From NCBI GenBank assembly GCA_002344075.1, contig DDTM01000068.1, positions 8,639-72,638 on the forward strand: DNA of 64,000 nucleotides, read 5' to 3'. The stretch comes from Bacteroidetes bacterium UBA2364 (GTDB lineage Bacteria; Bacteroidota; Rhodothermia; Rhodothermales; UBA2364). How positions within the stretch are numbered: the stretch's first letter is position 1; every line of letters starts with the position of its first letter. Both the position numbers and the translations under genes were made by a program. The notes under the pieces are model-generated. The model was not told the DNA's origin. It saw nothing but the letters and a program-made list of their open reading frames with translations, and did not search any database. Shown in pieces: positions 36,898-46,345 of this stretch.

Positions 36898-37488
36898 ATG
36901 AAAACGGTGATTACTCTCATGAAAACCCCACTACGATATATCCTGCTGCTCGCATTAGTCTGGAGCATCTCGGCTTGTACAGGCCCAAAAGATCCAACCC
37001 AGAATAATAATAAGGGTTATTCTGGCAAAATGTCGGACTACGAGAACTTCGACTCCGTAGCTTATCCGGAGCGTACAGCCAGTACGAGTACGCCTGTGAC
37101 CTTAGTCCATGATGTACCGGATACCTTGTTGCGTAAGGATACCCAGCCTCCTATTATCACCCCCCCCCCGGACCCGCAACCTCCTATCGGGAACAACCCC
37201 ACAGGTACTACCCGTGCCGGTTTTCGTGTTCAGATCTATGCAAGTGGAACCCGCGATGGTGCAGATTCTAAGCGCCGAGAAGTCGTTCAGTGGTGGGCAA
37301 CAAACAAGACAGGTGCACCTACTGTGATGGGACGCGGAGACTTGCCCATCTATGTCCCACAGCAGCAGGGATTATATAAGGTGCGGATCGGAAATTACCT
37401 GACTCGGCAGGAGGCCGATCAGGCGGCGGCATTTCTACGACGCAAATTTCCGGATACATTTATTGTTCCGGATACTATTATTCAGTAG
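36898..37488 (+). CDS. SPOR-domain lipoprotein with poly-C tract
   Basis: 196 residues; an alternative ATG at 36919 gives a tighter lipoprotein signal (MKTPLRYILLLALVWSISAC, lipobox Cys). A Pro/Thr-rich linker (PPIITPPPDPQPP) precedes a C-terminal SPOR domain (~105-190: FRVQIYASGT ... YKVRIGNYLTRQEADQAAAFLRRKF). SPOR domains bind denuded septal peptidoglycan, so a role in cell-wall remodelling or division is likely. The linker is encoded by a run of ten C (37160-37169), a potential slippage site that would shift the SPOR domain out of frame. Confidence 0.8.
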   Translation: MKTVITLMKTPLRYILLLALVWSISACTGPKDPTQNNNKGYSGKMSDYENFDSVAYPERTASTSTPVTLVHDVPDTLLRKDTQPPIITPPPDPQPPIGNNPTGTTRAGFRVQIYASGTRDGADSKRREVVQWWATNKTGAPTVMGRGDLPIYVPQQQGLYKVRIGNYLTRQEADQAAAFLRRKFPDTFIVPDTIIQ

Positions 37489-37491
37489 GAA

Positions 37492-37965
37492 ATGATCGGT
37501 TTTCGTGCCTTCCCAGCCCTTGTTGGGAGCGGTCTTTTGTTGATTTTCTTCTTTGCTGGTTGTACCAATGACCGATTGGAAAACCTGATGCTTTGGGGTA
37601 AGACGTTCCGGATCATGATCCCAAAAGATGCGGTTGTTGCGAAAGACTCATTTGGTGACGAGGTGATCATTCGGTCTGGAACTTCTTTTCAGTTGCGCCT
37701 TGGCCCGACACAGATTGACCTTCCGTTTCTAAAATCGGCCATTGCAGCCAACCGGATGAATCGCCTTACACGTATCTTGATATCATCGCCGGAAGTATTG
37801 ATCTATGAAAGCCAGTTTCAGAACCGTAAAGAGTTCCATTTCTTGGGAAACATAAAGACCTCTAAAGCATTTATTTCCTGTAAAGAAGACGAAACACCAG
37901 TGGCCCATTCTGAAGCAGAAATTGAACGGATGTGGGCGGCCTGTAAAACCTTAGAATCCCTGTAA
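37492..37965 (+). CDS. Predicted lipoprotein of unknown function
   Basis: 157 residues with a lipoprotein signal (hydrophobic LLLIFFFAGC, lipid Cys at ~24). The mature region contains FRIMIPKDAVVAKDSFGDEVIIRSG and ends with ISCKEDETP ... ERMWAACKTLESL; two further Cys may form a disulfide. No recognised domain. It starts three bases after the SPOR gene stop and ends 24 bases before dnaG, so it is in that operon. Confidence 0.6.
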   Translation: MIGFRAFPALVGSGLLLIFFFAGCTNDRLENLMLWGKTFRIMIPKDAVVAKDSFGDEVIIRSGTSFQLRLGPTQIDLPFLKSAIAANRMNRLTRILISSPEVLIYESQFQNRKEFHFLGNIKTSKAFISCKEDETPVAHSEAEIERMWAACKTLESL

Positions 37966-37989
37966 AAGGCCCTATTCGGGACGGTACTC

Positions 37990-39879
37990 ATGCGAATCTC
38001 GGATGATAAAATTGAAGAAGTTCGTACCGCAACCGACATCGTAGAGGTTATTTCAGAATTTGTAGCGCTGAAAAAGCGAGGATCGCATTTCATTGGGCTG
38101 TGCCCTTTTCACAATGAGAAAACCCCTTCGTTCAATGTGAACCCTACTTTGGGGATTTATAAGTGTTTTGGGTGCGGGGCAGGAGGGGATGTGTTTAATT
38201 TTCTCATGGATCATGAGCACCTTGGTTTTTACGACAGCATTAAACAGCTTGCAGCCCGTGCACATATCCATCTGCCCGAACAAACCGTAGATGAGTCCTT
38301 ACCGGAAAATCGCTTAGAACCCATATATTATGCCCTCCGCTTTGCAGCAAAGTTTTATTGGGAGCAGCTTACCAAAACAGAGGAGGGGAAGAAGTTCGGA
38401 TTGACCTATTTCCGGCAAAGGGGATTTGCCAATGATACCATTAAAAAGTTCGGTTTGGGTTATGCTCCGCAGGGTTGGGATGACCTCATAAAAGCTGCCA
38501 AAACCGCCCAAATTCGATTGGAACATCTTGAAGAAGCTGGGCTTATTTTGCTTTCCCAGCAGGGGAGGCATTATGATCGCTTTCGCGGCAGGGCGATGTT
38601 TCCAATTACCTCCCATTTGGGTAAAGTAATAGGTTTTGGAGGACGTATCCTGACCGAAGCCAAAGACCAACCCAAGTACATCAATTCCCCCGAAACGGCA
38701 GTTTACCAAAAAAGCCAGGTTTTATATGGCTTACAACAAGCCAAAAATGCCATCCGGTCCCAGCAAGAGGTCATTTTGGTAGAAGGTTATACCGATGTGA
38801 TTTCACTTTATCAGGCGGGAATTGCACATGTGGTAGCCAGTAGTGGAACCGCACTTACGGCGCAGCAGGTTAAATTATTAGGACGTTATTCTAAACAGGT
38901 ACTCATGATCTATGATGCGGACTCGGCTGGGGCCAATGCCATGATGCGGGGGGTGAACCTTTTGTTTGCTGGTGGACTTTCTCCACAAGTGGTAGAGTTG
39001 GAAAAAGGATCCGATCCTGATTCTTTTGTCCGTCACTTTGGTGGTGAAGCCTTTTTGAACTACATCCAAAAGCACCGCCAAGATTTTATCACGTTTAAAT
39101 ATTCATGGGCCGAAAGAAATGGACACTGGGCCTCACCCGAAGGGAAAAGTCAAGTTGTACACGAGGTTGTAGAAACCATTTCATGCATCCCGGATCCTAT
39201 TAAGCAGGATTTATACCTTCAAGAGGCATCTAAGATACTTTCGATTCCGGAGAATAGCTTGCGGCGGGTCTTGGGTTCGATTGGTGTGGGCACAACTGGC
39301 CTTTCTGGACGCACAGCGGAAACGGTCGTGACGAAGAGGTTTCGTGCAAAAGAAAAAGCACATACCGTTTTGGATTCCGATAAGCCAAAAGCCGCTGAAA
39401 CTACTTTGGCGCGATTAATGCTAACAGAAGGGCCTGAAATGATTTATTTTGTCTTTGGACACATGACCCTGCAAGAATTTAGTCCGGGTGTGTCGGCTAC
39501 ATTTATGAATCTATTGCTCTCGAATTTGGAGACCGGACAAATAGGGTTGAACCAGATGGTGCGGGGCGATTTTGGGGCGGAAATACGTGAATGGGTCACC
39601 GAGGTTTTGATGAATACCGCATCGGTATCAAAAAAATGGGGTATATCAGACGATTTTGGAACGGCCTCTGGCTTTAAGGAGCCGTATAAAGTGGCAGAAG
39701 ATGCCATGACCCGTCTAAAAAGTTATCGAATTGATCAGGTTATTGAACAATTAAATCAGGAACTACGTCTGACTCAAGAACAAGGCCAGGAAGATGAGGG
39801 TTTGCTGACCCAAATCAGAGACTTACATGTGCTTAAAAAACAAATTGAACAGCGTTTGTTTTTACAAATGAATCCTTGA
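37990..39879 (+). CDS. dnaG: DNA primase DnaG
   Basis: 629 residues. The CHC2 zinc finger has C38, H41, C59 and C62 (CPFHNEKTPSF ... YKCFGCGAGGD). The RNA-polymerase core follows, with FRGRAMFPITSHLGKVIGFGGR, and the Toprim motifs VEGYTDVISLYQAG (~260) and YDADSAGANAMMRG (~315). The C-terminal DnaB-interacting region is short and divergent. DnaG makes replication primers. The usual rpoD neighbour is not present in this window. Confidence 0.93.
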   Translation: MRISDDKIEEVRTATDIVEVISEFVALKKRGSHFIGLCPFHNEKTPSFNVNPTLGIYKCFGCGAGGDVFNFLMDHEHLGFYDSIKQLAARAHIHLPEQTVDESLPENRLEPIYYALRFAAKFYWEQLTKTEEGKKFGLTYFRQRGFANDTIKKFGLGYAPQGWDDLIKAAKTAQIRLEHLEEAGLILLSQQGRHYDRFRGRAMFPITSHLGKVIGFGGRILTEAKDQPKYINSPETAVYQKSQVLYGLQQAKNAIRSQQEVILVEGYTDVISLYQAGIAHVVASSGTALTAQQVKLLGRYSKQVLMIYDADSAGANAMMRGVNLLFAGGLSPQVVELEKGSDPDSFVRHFGGEAFLNYIQKHRQDFITFKYSWAERNGHWASPEGKSQVVHEVVETISCIPDPIKQDLYLQEASKILSIPENSLRRVLGSIGVGTTGLSGRTAETVVTKRFRAKEKAHTVLDSDKPKAAETTLARLMLTEGPEMIYFVFGHMTLQEFSPGVSATFMNLLLSNLETGQIGLNQMVRGDFGAEIREWVTEVLMNTASVSKKWGISDDFGTASGFKEPYKVAEDAMTRLKSYRIDQVIEQLNQELRLTQEQGQEDEGLLTQIRDLHVLKKQIEQRLFLQMNP

Positions 39880-39919
39880 AAATGAAACCGTTTGCTTCGC
39901 GTTTAATCTATAAACTCCT

Positions 39920-42214
39920 ATGGCATCATCTCCAAACACTAACACCTCTGTTGAAGAAAATAAGGCCCAAGTTGATCGTGTAAATTCCAGCGCAGACCAA
40001 AATCGTCTGGCAGTAGTACATTTGCCTGTTGCATTACCGAAGCCTGTGCCTGCACGCAAAACAGCCAGCGATGTGGCTCGTGTACCTGTTGCGGTTCGCG
40101 CAAGAAAGGTCCCCGTAAATGCCCAAATCGGACATGAAACGTTGTATTTTAACCGAGAATTGAGTTGGCTGGATTTTAACTGGCGGGTCCTGGCACAGGC
40201 AAAAGATGAGCGTTGGCCGTTATTGGAAAGAATTAAGTTTCTCGCCATTGCACATAGCAATATAGACGAATTCTTCCGAAAACGAATTGGAGGATTGGAT
40301 TCTCAGGTGGCGGCAAACGTTGGGGTTCGGACGCCGGACGGTCGCACTGCGGAGGAGCAATTAGCCCTGATTCGGCCTGTAATTCAGGAAATGACGCGGT
40401 ATTTACACGACACCTGGGAGAAAATCTTAAAACCTACACTCCGAAAAAAAGCAAGGGTGGATATCTGTAGTTATACCGACCTAACGCCGACCGAGAGAAA
40501 AGAAGCCCATGCTTTTTTTGAAGCCAATCTGTTTCCAATTCTAACCCCATTAGGCGTAGATCCAGGGCATCCTTTCCCTTTTTTATCTAACCTCAGTTTG
40601 TCGTTGGCTGTGGTTCTTCGTCATCCGATCCGGGGAACCGAACACTTTGCCCGCTTAAAAGTGCCTACACAGCGCCATCCTTGGGTTAAAGTGGGCAAAC
40701 GGCAACGTTATGTGCCGGTAGAACAAGTTATTGCCCATAATCTGGATGAAACGTTTCGGGGAATGGAGGTGGTCTCCGTATCTGCGTTCCGGGTAACCCG
40801 AAGTGCAGACTTGTCTTTGAACGAAGATGAGGCAGATGATTTATTGGAAATGGTTTCGGAGGAGGTACGAAAAAGGCGATTTGCGAAAATTGTTCGTTTA
40901 GAGGTAGATCATACCATGCCGCCGCATGTGTTGGGGATGTTGAAGGAGGAATTGGACCTGACCGACGAAGACGTATATCAGGTGCGGGGGATGATGGAAC
41001 TTAATCGTTGTTTTATGATTGCGGGACTCAATTTGCCCGATCATCAGTTCTATGCATGGAATTCCATAACGCCGATTCGTCTTTTGGACTTAGATCCTGA
41101 AGAAGGCCGAGATATTTTCAGCATCATACGGGAAAGGGACCTCATGCTGCATCATCCATATGAGTCCTTTGCGATGAGTACCCAAAAATTTATAGAAATA
41201 GCCGCCGCCGACCCCCAGGTGGTGGCCATTAAACAAACCTTGTACCGTACTTCCGAGCAATCACCCATTGTAAAAGCATTAATGCAAGCCGCCGAAAAAG
41301 GAAAGGAAGTGGCCGTTCTGATCGAGGTAAAGGCAAGTTTAGATGAAGAACGGAATATTGCATGGGCCAACATGATGTCGCGACATGGAATCCATGTCAC
41401 ATATGGTTTGGTAGGGCTTAAAACCCATGCAAAAGTAATTCTGGTCTTGCGACAAGAAGAAAAAGGTCTTCGTACCTATTGCCATTTAGGAACGGGCAAC
41501 TACAATCCTTCTACCGCAAAAATCTATACTGATGTGGGGATTTTGACGGCCGACCGCGAGATTGGAAAAGATGCTGTTAACCTATTTCATTATTTAACAG
41601 GGTTTGCCCCTGAACAGCATTATAAGAAACTCATTGTGGCCCCTAAAGACCTCCGAAAACGTTTCCTCGAATTGATCGAAGCAGAAATGCTCAGCCATAA
41701 GAGGCATAAAAACGGTCTTATCATGGCGAAAATGAATGCCTTGGATGACATTGTGGTGATTAATAAGCTATATGAAGCATCCAAAGCAGGGGTTAAAATT
41801 GAACTTATTGTGCGTGGGCATTGCCGCCTGCGCCCCGGGCTCAAGGGCTTTAGTGAAAATATAAGGGTCATTAGCATTATCGGGCGATTTTTGGAACACA
41901 GCCGAATATATTACTTTCATAATAATGGTGTACCCAATCTGACAATCAGCAGTGCAGACTGGCAGCGGCGCAATCTGGAAGACCGTGTAGAGGTGGCCAC
42001 ACCGGTCGAAGACGAGGAAATACGGGATCGCCTTATTCGTATTCTTAAAATTGCCCTTGCCGATAACCGACTATCGTGGGAAATGAATGAAAATGGTCAA
42101 TACCTACAGAAGAAGCCTAAAATCGGCGAAAATACCTGCTCTTTTCACGAAGAGTTGATGCGCCGGGCGGAGATTCGGAAAAAAGGTCATACCGGAATGC
42201 CTTGGGATTTATAA
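39920..42214 (+). CDS. ppk1: Polyphosphate kinase 1
   Basis: 764 residues. The N-terminal ~70 residues are a low-complexity extension; the PPK1 body begins at LYFNRELSWLDFNWRVLAQA. The catalytic histidine is in GLKTHAKVILVLR (~503), and IEVKASLDEERNIAWA, YCHLGTGNYNPSTAKIYTD and IRGHCRLRPGL-like VRGHCRLRPG segments form the phosphohistidine kinase core. It synthesises polyphosphate from ATP reversibly. A PPK2-type gene lies 1.7 kb downstream, so both synthesis and use of polyphosphate map to one locus. It overlaps no neighbour; the next gene starts 26 bases later. Confidence 0.93.
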   Translation: MASSPNTNTSVEENKAQVDRVNSSADQNRLAVVHLPVALPKPVPARKTASDVARVPVAVRARKVPVNAQIGHETLYFNRELSWLDFNWRVLAQAKDERWPLLERIKFLAIAHSNIDEFFRKRIGGLDSQVAANVGVRTPDGRTAEEQLALIRPVIQEMTRYLHDTWEKILKPTLRKKARVDICSYTDLTPTERKEAHAFFEANLFPILTPLGVDPGHPFPFLSNLSLSLAVVLRHPIRGTEHFARLKVPTQRHPWVKVGKRQRYVPVEQVIAHNLDETFRGMEVVSVSAFRVTRSADLSLNEDEADDLLEMVSEEVRKRRFAKIVRLEVDHTMPPHVLGMLKEELDLTDEDVYQVRGMMELNRCFMIAGLNLPDHQFYAWNSITPIRLLDLDPEEGRDIFSIIRERDLMLHHPYESFAMSTQKFIEIAAADPQVVAIKQTLYRTSEQSPIVKALMQAAEKGKEVAVLIEVKASLDEERNIAWANMMSRHGIHVTYGLVGLKTHAKVILVLRQEEKGLRTYCHLGTGNYNPSTAKIYTDVGILTADREIGKDAVNLFHYLTGFAPEQHYKKLIVAPKDLRKRFLELIEAEMLSHKRHKNGLIMAKMNALDDIVVINKLYEASKAGVKIELIVRGHCRLRPGLKGFSENIRVISIIGRFLEHSRIYYFHNNGVPNLTISSADWQRRNLEDRVEVATPVEDEEIRDRLIRILKIALADNRLSWEMNENGQYLQKKPKIGENTCSFHEELMRRAEIRKKGHTGMPWDL

Positions 42215-42240
42215 TTGTTTTTCACCAACCTAACAAGACC

Positions 42241-43014
42241 ATGTTACCCGCATCGTATTATCAGTTTGCCACGAAGTTGGCGCACAGCAGCGGCGATATT
42301 ATCCGCTCATATTATGGAAAAGGAGTCTCTGTTGATCGTAAACGGGATGACTCGCCCGTGACTGTGGCAGACCGAGAGGCCGAATCCCGAATGCGGGACC
42401 TGATTCGAATCGCATTTCCTTCGCATGGTATCATCGGCGAAGAACTTGGAAATGAAAATCCTCATGCCGAATTTGTCTGGTTATTGGATCCTATTGATGG
42501 GACTCATTCGTTTGTGGCCGGTATCCCTCTTTTTGGAACCCTGATTGCATTATTGCAAGAAGGCCAACCGGTTTTGGGCGTAATCCATCAACCGATTTTG
42601 CAAGAAATGGTGATTGGAGATGGGCAAGTAACCAAATTAAATGGCAAACCCGTTCATATGCGTGCAAGTGATGATTTGTCTAAAGCCTTGATGCTATGTA
42701 CCTATGCAACAGCCCGTGTGGAAAAGCACCAAAATGGGGCAGGGTTCGATAAATTGATGCGCTCTGTGGCACAGTTCCGCACATGGGGAGATGCCTATGG
42801 CTATCTGATGCTTGCAACTGGCAGGGCAGATGTAATGGTGGATCCCATTATGAATCCTTGGGATGTAGCGCCTTTGCGTCCTATTATCGAAGGTGCAGGT
42901 GGAAAAATAACCAACTGGCAAGGAAAATCGGTTGTTGGCGCGAATTCGGTTGTGGCTTCAAATCCGTTATTGCATGGCAAAATTGTTCAAATCCTGAACG
43001 AAACAGAAGGATAA
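42241..43014 (+). CDS. Inositol monophosphatase family phosphatase (HisN-like)
   Basis: 257 residues from ATG 42241 (MLPASYYQFATKLA); the frame is also open from 42202. The metal-binding motifs are intact: GEELG (~68), WLLDPIDGTHSFV (~81) and NPWDVAPLRPIIEGAGG (~205). The sequence is closest to the histidinol-phosphatase (HisN)/IMPase group, which share a fold and cannot be separated here with certainty. No his genes are adjacent. It follows ppk1 closely in the same direction. Confidence 0.8.
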   Translation: MLPASYYQFATKLAHSSGDIIRSYYGKGVSVDRKRDDSPVTVADREAESRMRDLIRIAFPSHGIIGEELGNENPHAEFVWLLDPIDGTHSFVAGIPLFGTLIALLQEGQPVLGVIHQPILQEMVIGDGQVTKLNGKPVHMRASDDLSKALMLCTYATARVEKHQNGAGFDKLMRSVAQFRTWGDAYGYLMLATGRADVMVDPIMNPWDVAPLRPIIEGAGGKITNWQGKSVVGANSVVASNPLLHGKIVQILNETEG

Positions 43015-43054
43015 CTTATATTGGAGCTAAAGCACCCGTACAGTGAGGAACAAC

Positions 43055-43858
43055 TTAGGGCAAAATCCCTTTCTCCCGCAGGATGGACTCTGCTATTTCG
43101 ATTCGGGAAGTACCGAATAGAGGATTCTCCGGCGTACCGTCCACGCGGTTGGCAAAAAAGTAGGCATTCTCCCCTTTGGTAATGTAACCCACGAACCAGC
43201 CCAGCGACTTACCATTCCGGTCGGACCATCCGGTTTTAGCACGATAAGTGAATGCAGCGGTGTCCTTCCGAATCATGATGCTTTTCAGAACCGCGGCACT
43301 TTTCGTCGAAACAGGTAACCGATTTTGGTGTAGGCGCTTCATAAAATCAATTTGCTGGTATTGAGAAACGCGGATATTGCCATCTAACCAGAAACGATCT
43401 AATTTCCCATCCATCGAACGGTTGCCATAGTTCAGTTTTTGAAGCCAGTGATTCATCTTGGCATAGCCCACTTCCCGTGCAATCTTTTGGTAATACCACA
43501 CGGTAGAGTTCTGAAATGCCATCCGTAACGTTGTGTCTTGATTCCAGTTTTCGATGCTTCGCCTTACCCCATCCCATTTAAAAATAGTGTTTTCGTCTTG
43601 AACGATACCATTTTCAAGTGCGATTAAGGTATTGGGAATCTTAAAGGTGGAAGCCGGAAGGTAACCCGTTTCACATTGGGTTTTGTTATACACGGCGAAT
43701 TGGTTGTTTTTAAGATCGTATAGTAAAAAAGAACCAGAGACGCCATATTTCTGGTAATGTGCCGAAAAGTCTTCTTTTGTTTCTGCGGAAGTTACTGGCG
43801 GCTTAGCACTCCATATCATCCATACAAAAGCGAAGAGGAAAAATGAACTTTGCATCAT
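43055..43858 (-). CDS. Class D (OXA-type) beta-lactamase
   Basis: Start at 43858 gives MMQSSFFLFAFVWMIW, a signal peptide; further ATGs upstream at 43888 and 43927 would add an unlikely leader that includes a run of nine A. The 267-residue protein has all class D motifs: S70-T-F-K73 (SxxK), S118-T-V, Y144-G-N and K208-T-G, plus FWLDG near 157. So it is expected to be an active serine beta-lactamase in the periplasm. It is divergent from ppk2 and convergent with the phosphatase gene. No mobile element flanks it, so it is probably a resident gene. Confidence 0.88.
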   Translation of the reverse strand: MMQSSFFLFAFVWMIWSAKPPVTSAETKEDFSAHYQKYGVSGSFLLYDLKNNQFAVYNKTQCETGYLPASTFKIPNTLIALENGIVQDENTIFKWDGVRRSIENWNQDTTLRMAFQNSTVWYYQKIAREVGYAKMNHWLQKLNYGNRSMDGKLDRFWLDGNIRVSQYQQIDFMKRLHQNRLPVSTKSAAVLKSIMIRKDTAAFTYRAKTGWSDRNGKSLGWFVGYITKGENAYFFANRVDGTPENPLFGTSRIEIAESILREKGILP

Positions 43859-43926
43859 GTGTTTTTTTTTGTAGCTTTGAAACGACATAGACAAGATACA
43901 ATATTTCCAATGTAACCACCATTCCA

Positions 43927-44742
43927 ATGGCTTTTTACGATCCTTTCCGTGTGGAACCGGACAAAAAACTGTCCCTAAGAAAAAGAAATCCCGCCGAAAC
44001 CCTTGGCTTCGAAAAAGAAAAAGCGTTGGAGCGGCTAAAGCAAAATATAACCGCCATAGATGAACTTCAAACCCGTCTTTATGCCGAAGATAAACAGTCT
44101 GTATTGTTGGTTATTCAGGCAATGGATGCAGCAGGTAAAGACAGTACCATCAAAGCAATTACGGCTGGTCTAAATCCACAAGGCGTGCTGGTACATGGTT
44201 TTAAGGCCCCAACCGAGGAGGAAAAAGCACATGACTTTTTGTGGCGTATTCACCAAAAGACACCACAAAAAGGGCATATTGTGATTTTTAACCGCTCACA
44301 TTATGAGGATGTGTTAATTGTACGGGTCCATGGTTGGGTCTCCGAAAAATCACTCAAAAAACGGTATGAACACATCAATCAGTTTGAACAATTACTACAT
44401 GCACATGGTACAAAAGTCGTGAAAATCATGTTGCACATATCCCCCGAATATCAGTTGGCGCAATTTCACGAGCGGTTGGAAGACCCTAAAAAACATTGGA
44501 AATTTAATCCGGGGGACTTGGAAGAGCGTAAACTTTGGAGTCAATATATGGCTGCTTACGAAACAGCGCTTCTCAAATGCTCTACTGAGCAAGCCCCTTG
44601 GTATGTGGTCCCCGCGGAAAATAAGTGGTTCCGGACGTTTGTGGTCAGCCAAATATTGCGTGACATATTGGAAAAAATGAAGCCTCGTTTCCCCAAGCCC
44701 ACTTTTGATCCGACACAATTTACGGCAGATCAGTTAGTTTAA
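43927..44742 (+). CDS. Polyphosphate kinase 2 family phosphotransferase
   Basis: 271 residues. The Walker A-like loop AMDAAGKDSTIKAI (~54-67) and the lid/Walker B region IVIFNRSHYEDVLIVRVHGW identify PPK2. HISPEYQLAQFHERLEDPKKHWKF and the WYVVPAENKWFRT motif are also typical of single-domain PPK2 proteins, which transfer phosphate from polyphosphate to AMP or ADP or the reverse. The subclass cannot be assigned with confidence. It overlaps the plsC gene on the opposite strand at its 3' end by 23 bases. Confidence 0.88.
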   Translation: MAFYDPFRVEPDKKLSLRKRNPAETLGFEKEKALERLKQNITAIDELQTRLYAEDKQSVLLVIQAMDAAGKDSTIKAITAGLNPQGVLVHGFKAPTEEEKAHDFLWRIHQKTPQKGHIVIFNRSHYEDVLIVRVHGWVSEKSLKKRYEHINQFEQLLHAHGTKVVKIMLHISPEYQLAQFHERLEDPKKHWKFNPGDLEERKLWSQYMAAYETALLKCSTEQAPWYVVPAENKWFRTFVVSQILRDILEKMKPRFPKPTFDPTQFTADQLV

Positions 44743-45559
44743 TGGGCGGTGTGCCCGTGCGGTTGATGGCCCATTCTGGTGCTTCTAACATATGGTGATG
44801 CGCTTCAAATTGCGTTAAGATTTGCTGGTGGGCTGCTAACGACGCGGTTTTACGGGTATGGTTGTATGCAGAAAAAGATTCCGCAAAAGTGACTTCGAAG
44901 ACCGTTTTTCGGATGGATAGCAAACGCCAAATATGCCTAAAAATGGGCATAGGGGCGTGCCAACAGATTTTCCATCGGATTTGGCCAAACGGCTTCACAC
45001 CATCAATTTCGTGTAAGCCCATATAAATTGGGATGATCGGTAAGCTTGTTTGCGCAACTGCTTCAAAGGCACCCGTTTTAAAGGGATACACCGTATCACC
45101 CAAAGTGGCACGGCCTTCGGGGAATACCAAGACACGATACCCTTCGTTAAGCCTCCCCCTAACTTCTCGTACAAAGTTCTCGGTGGCAGTTTTACGCTCG
45201 CGGTTAACAAAAATAGTTTGGAATGTACCAGCAATCCAGCCAAAAAGAAATTCCCTTTCCAACGTATGTCGGGCCACGAAGCAAACAGGCCAGACCGAAG
45301 CCAAAACAAGCATGTCTATATAACCCAAATGATTACTTACTACCAAGCCACGATCCGCCTCTGGCGGTTGGTTTTGTAACCGCACTTCGATATTCAAAAT
45401 GTTGCATAACCGACGCGCCGTGTGAGAAATTTCCTCATAGGCAATTCTTCGGCGCTTACTCGGTGGATGAAATTTTAAGCGCAACGAGAGCCATGCCGTT
45501 CGGGCAATCAACGATATAACAAGTCGTAAAATCCGTTGAATAGCTAAAAAATACAACAT
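44720..45559 (-). CDS. 1-acyl-sn-glycerol-3-phosphate acyltransferase (PlsC-like)
   Basis: 279 residues. The acyltransferase motif NHLGYID (NHx4D, ~76-82), FPEGRATLGD (~153) and the VNRERK segment (~122) define the family. An N-terminal hydrophobic helix anchors the protein at the inner membrane. It makes phosphatidic acid or a related acylated lipid; a lysophospholipid or ornithine-lipid acyltransferase is possible. Convergent and overlapping with ppk2. Confidence 0.8.
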   Translation of the reverse strand: MLYFLAIQRILRLVISLIARTAWLSLRLKFHPPSKRRRIAYEEISHTARRLCNILNIEVRLQNQPPEADRGLVVSNHLGYIDMLVLASVWPVCFVARHTLEREFLFGWIAGTFQTIFVNRERKTATENFVREVRGRLNEGYRVLVFPEGRATLGDTVYPFKTGAFEAVAQTSLPIIPIYMGLHEIDGVKPFGQIRWKICWHAPMPIFRHIWRLLSIRKTVFEVTFAESFSAYNHTRKTASLAAHQQILTQFEAHHHMLEAPEWAINRTGTPPIKLTDLP

Positions 45560-45647
45560 AGGTTAATTTATGGGCTTGGGATTGGGAACGCTGTATATTT
45601 ACTTTAAGCAAAAATTACTGCTCATTCATAACACACCTTTATTTATC

Positions 45648-46328
45648 ATGCGTACATTATCATTCTTGCTTGCATTCGCCTCTTTGAGTTTTATTATGGG
45701 TTGTGATGGCGATGACCCAACGCAAACAGAATATGCAAATCTTCGTGTTTATAATGGTCTCTCGGATGTACCACTCATGGCTGTAAAAGCAGGTACGACA
45801 GATGTTGCCTCCAATCTGAATTATCAGGCCAGAGCACCCTTTTTTCAAATGAAGGCCGGAAGTCGCCAAACAGTTGGGATGTACCGACAAGGTAGTGCAA
45901 CGCCCATTCTGGAAAAGCAACAAACCTTTGTGAAAGACGAAATGTTGTTTTGGCTGCTATTAGGTAATACCACGCAGCCAGAACTCCTTTCCATTACCGA
46001 AACCCCGCAAACGCCTGTCGGTGGAAAGGCGTTGGTCCGTTTTGTATTGGGTGCAAAGACCACAACCCTGCAATACAGTGTGTTTTTAGCGCCCGTTGGC
46101 GCTGACTTTGAGAGTGTCCAGCAGTGGTCTGGTAATGTCGGGTATAAATCGGTGGTGGCCTATCGCGCTTTCGATCCCGGAAATTACCAAATTGCCATTC
46201 TAAACCCAAACCGTAATTTTACGAGTAAAGCCATTACGCTTGCTGCCGGAGAGGTACGAACCCTTATCCTGGCAGATCCCATCAATCCCAGCGATGGATT
46301 TGATCTCGTCAATCTAAAAGATAATTAA
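45648..46328 (+). CDS. DUF4397-type lipoprotein
   Basis: Start at 45648 (MRTLSFLLAFASLSFIMGC) gives a proper lipoprotein signal with Cys at 19; the frame is open 26 codons upstream. The ~226-residue protein has YANLRVYNGLSDVPLMAVKAG and later VRFVLGAKTTTLQYSVFL, resembling DUF4397 repeats, short beta-sandwich domains in Bacteroidota surface lipoproteins. No enzymatic motif. A small cytoplasmic protein gene follows 17 bases later. Confidence 0.65.
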   Translation: MRTLSFLLAFASLSFIMGCDGDDPTQTEYANLRVYNGLSDVPLMAVKAGTTDVASNLNYQARAPFFQMKAGSRQTVGMYRQGSATPILEKQQTFVKDEMLFWLLLGNTTQPELLSITETPQTPVGGKALVRFVLGAKTTTLQYSVFLAPVGADFESVQQWSGNVGYKSVVAYRAFDPGNYQIAILNPNRNFTSKAITLAAGEVRTLILADPINPSDGFDLVNLKDN

Positions 46329-46345
46329 TCCAAATCTTAAAATTG

